Assembly: GCF_042610425.1 (NCBI RefSeq)
Contig: NZ_JBGJZM010000002.1
Location: forward strand, 62,001-126,000
From: Ectobacillus sp042610425
GTDB lineage: Bacteria > Bacillota > Bacilli > Bacillales > Bacillaceae_G
DNA: 64,000 nucleotides
Reading direction: 5' to 3'
The notes under the pieces: model-generated
Told to the model about the DNA's origin: nothing
The model's input: the letters and a program-made list of their open reading frames with translations, nothing else
The model's database searches: none
In this document: piece after piece, positions 62,349 through 64,000 of the stretch
Numbering within the stretch: the first letter of the stretch is position 1
Layout of the letters: each line of letters starts with the position of its first letter
Position numbers and translations under genes: made by a program

Positions 62349-62930
62349 ATGAACTTAATTCCTACAGTTATTGAACAAACAAACCGCGGAGAACGCGCGT
62401 ATGACATCTACTCTCGTCTTTTAAAAGACCGTATTATCATGCTTGGTAGTGCTATTGACGATAACGTTTCTAACTCTATCGTGGCGCAGCTTTTGTTTTT
62501 AGAAGCACAAGATTCTGAAAAGGACATCCATTTATACATCAACAGCCCTGGTGGTTCTATCACAGCTGGTATGGCTATTTATGATACGATGCAATTTATT
62601 AAAGCTCCTGTTTCAACAATTTGCATCGGCATGGCAGCTTCAATGGGTGCATTCCTACTTGCTGCAGGAGAAAAAGGCAAACGCTTTGCTCTTCCTAACA
62701 GTGAAGTCATGATTCACCAACCACTCGGTGGTGCACAAGGGCAAGCAACTGAAATCGAAATTGCTGCAAAACGTATTTTGTTCTTACGTGATAAATTAAA
62801 TGGCATTTTAGCTGAACGTACAGGTCAACCGCTAGAAGTTATTTCACGCGACACAGACCGTGATAACTTTATGACAGCTGAACGTGCATTGGAATACGGT
62901 TTGATCGACAAAATCGTTTCTAAAAAATAA
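62349..62930 (+). CDS. clpP: ATP-dependent Clp protease proteolytic subunit
   Basis: ClpP forms a 14-subunit barrel that degrades proteins fed by ClpC, ClpE or ClpX. The 193-residue protein has GMAASMGAFLL (catalytic Ser98), VMIHQPLGG (His) and RDNFMTAERALEYGLID (Asp region). The ATG at 62349 follows AGGGAGGAATACC. In this window it is the protease that would act on tmRNA-tagged proteins. Confidence 0.98.
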   Translation: MNLIPTVIEQTNRGERAYDIYSRLLKDRIIMLGSAIDDNVSNSIVAQLLFLEAQDSEKDIHLYINSPGGSITAGMAIYDTMQFIKAPVSTICIGMAASMGAFLLAAGEKGKRFALPNSEVMIHQPLGGAQGQATEIEIAAKRILFLRDKLNGILAERTGQPLEVISRDTDRDNFMTAERALEYGLIDKIVSKK

Positions 62931-62955
62931 GTACAGCGTACGAAAAATAGTTACT

Positions 62956-62988
62956 ACAAAAGCCCACCAATGTGTGGGCTTTTGTATG
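62956..62988 (+). terminator. Terminator of clpP
   Basis: AAAAGCCCAC and GTGGGCTTTT form a 10-bp stem with a 6-nt loop, followed by T. Confidence 0.88.
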
Positions 62989-63065
62989 TTTATGGAGAGC
63001 GCCACTCTACTTTCCCCCGCTTCCAAGCACGAATCCTACTAAATCCTTCCCTTCCGAATTCATGA

Positions 63066-63106
63066 ATGAGGCCACTGAAACATTGTGCGTTTTCAGTGGC
63101 CCACTA
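63066..63106 (-). terminator. Hairpin after crh
   Basis: GGCCACTGAAA and TTTCAGTGGCC form a perfect 11-bp stem with a 10-nt loop, about 30 bp past the crh stop. There is no long T run, so termination is likely but not certain. Confidence 0.6.
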
Positions 63107-63131
63107 AATTAAGTATATTCTCTTGTTTCGA

Positions 63132-63395
63132 TTAATGTTCTTTTTCTACAAATTTAACTAATGCTTCTAACGCTTCAACTTCGTCGGAGCCATCGGCACT
63201 AATTGTAATAATGCTACCCGATCCAACGGCAAGGCTCATGATACCCATTATGCTCTTAGCATTAATTTTCTTGCTACCCTTCTCCACATAAACATCTGAA
63301 TGAAATCGGTTTGCTTCTTGAACAAACAACGCTGCTGGACGTGCTTGCAATCCAGTCTTTAATGCTACTGTTACTTGTTTGTTTACCACTTTCAT
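63132..63395 (-). CDS. crh: HPr-like catabolite repression protein Crh
   Basis: This 87-residue HPr-like protein has GLQARPAALF, with Gln where HPr has the phosphotransfer His15, which marks Crh. The regulatory Ser46 is in SIMGIMSLAVGSG. HPr kinase phosphorylates Ser46, and P-Ser-Crh then helps CcpA repress carbon genes. It cannot take part in PTS transport. It lies 8 bp after whiA. Confidence 0.95.
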   Translation of the reverse strand: MKVVNKQVTVALKTGLQARPAALFVQEANRFHSDVYVEKGSKKINAKSIMGIMSLAVGSGSIITISADGSDEVEALEALVKFVEKEH

Positions 63396-63403
63396 TTTCC
63401 CCC

Positions 63404-64000
63404 TTATTTTCTTGCGACCGGTTCACCAGCTCGCAGTTTCTCCGCTATTTCATCTATTTTTCGTAAACGATGATTAATGCCTGACTTACTAATATTACCG
63501 CCAGACATCATCTCCCCTAATTCCTTTAACGTTACATCCTGATAAGCAATGCGAAGTTCTGCAATTTCGCGTAATTTATCAGGAAGAGAATCGAGTCCTG
63601 CAACCCGTTCAATATATTTTATATTTTCGATTTGCCGGAGTGCCGCACCAATCGTTTTGTTTAAATTAGCCGTTTCACAATTGACAAGACGATTTACAGA
63701 GTTTCTCATATCACGAAGAATACGAATATCTTCAAATCGAAGCAATGCATGATGTGCTCCAACAATATTCAGAAATTCAGTAATTTTTTCAGCTTCCTTT
63801 AAATACGTAATATACCCTTTTCGTCTTTCTAACGTTTTCCCATTTAAATCAAATTCGTTCATGAGTTCACATATACTTTCGTTATGTTCCCCGTATAGTG
63901 AGAAGATTTCTAAATGATACGAAGAGGTTTCTGGATTATTTACAGATCCGCCTGCTAGAAATGCTCCTCGTAGATAAGAGCGCTTGCAACACTTCTTACG
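63404..64000 (-). CDS. whiA: WhiA, C-terminal part (5' end outside window)
   Basis: The open frame runs from the window edge to a stop at 63404, giving about 198 C-terminal residues. The segment RAFLAGGSVNNPETSSYHLEI is part of the LAGLIDADG-like N-terminal fold. NISKSGINHRLRKIDEIAEKLR at the end is the helix-turn-helix domain. WhiA is a DNA-binding protein that affects cell division and chromosome segregation in Bacillus. It sits directly before crh, as in the conserved yvcJ-yvcK-whiA-crh cluster. Confidence 0.95.
   Translation of the reverse strand, partial: RKKCCKRSYLRGAFLAGGSVNNPETSSYHLEIFSLYGEHNESICELMNEFDLNGKTLERRKGYITYLKEAEKITEFLNIVGAHHALLRFEDIRILRDMRNSVNRLVNCETANLNKTIGAALRQIENIKYIERVAGLDSLPDKLREIAELRIAYQDVTLKELGEMMSGGNISKSGINHRLRKIDEIAEKLRAGEPVARK

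Overview
The window is chromosomal DNA of a low-GC, endospore-forming member of the Bacillus cereus group or a close relative. The evidence is the gene content and order: yunBCD, sufCDSUB, metNPQ, yusDEF-gcvH-yusI, fadNAE, ugtP, then nrdJ, ssrA-smpB-rnr-est-secG, cggR-gapA-pgk-tpiA-gpmI-eno, rpoN, clpP and crh-whiA. Strong AGGAGG-type ribosome binding sites, many TTG starts, and FadR, CtsR, CggR and S-box signals of Bacillus type agree. No rRNA, CRISPR array, phage or insertion sequence was seen.

Layout. 0-4.6 kb: the end of an M23 peptidase, an Nramp manganese transporter and yunBCD. 4.8-10 kb: the SUF iron-sulfur operon. 10.2-13 kb: the methionine ABC importer under a SAM riboswitch. 13-23.3 kb: yus/gcvH genes, the FadR-controlled beta-oxidation operon fadN-fadA-fadE, a small YuzL-like protein, a penicillin-binding carboxypeptidase and a proline dehydrogenase. 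23.3-32.5 kb: an MFS exporter, the glycolipid synthase UgtP, a YitT protein, a GNAT-nitrilase fusion, an alpha/beta hydrolase behind a second SAM-type riboswitch, and a small (p)ppGpp synthetase. 32.7-42.5 kb: accessory metabolism, including a DeoR regulator reduced to its two ends, a Gfo/Idh dehydrogenase, a peroxiredoxin, an amino-acid permease, two paralogous C39-like peptidases and an HxlR/RidA pair. 42.6-51.7 kb: class II ribonucleotide reductase, then the tmRNA/SmpB/RNase R/esterase/SecG block. This block is interrupted by a metallo-hydrolase/TetR pair. 52-60.2 kb: a NERD-domain nuclease-like gene and the glycolytic operon. 60.3-64 kb: a glutaredoxin-like gene, sigma-54, tRNA-Arg, clpP, crh and whiA.

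The most unusual structure is at 47.95-53.05 kb. Three intergenic spaces hold short degenerate tandem arrays with strict 20- or 21-bp phasing. Each array has its own homogenised core (CGATCGYATCT, CGGTAATAA, GGATTAWWT) preceded by a T-rich/TTTC stretch. All read in the same direction as the NERD gene. Two of the arrays directly flank that gene, which has an intact PD-(D/E)XK-like motif and a zinc ribbon. The third lies about 4 kb away. Arrays that share an architecture but differ in core, sitting around a putative nuclease, resemble a repeat/nuclease partnership that I cannot assign to any known system.

Other points: an alpha/beta hydrolase under S-box control, a tmRNA with a short tag (GKNNLALAA), a carboxypeptidase with SVD in place of SxN, mutually exclusive hairpins before the (p)ppGpp synthetase, and tandem palindromic operators before the hydrolase/TetR pair.
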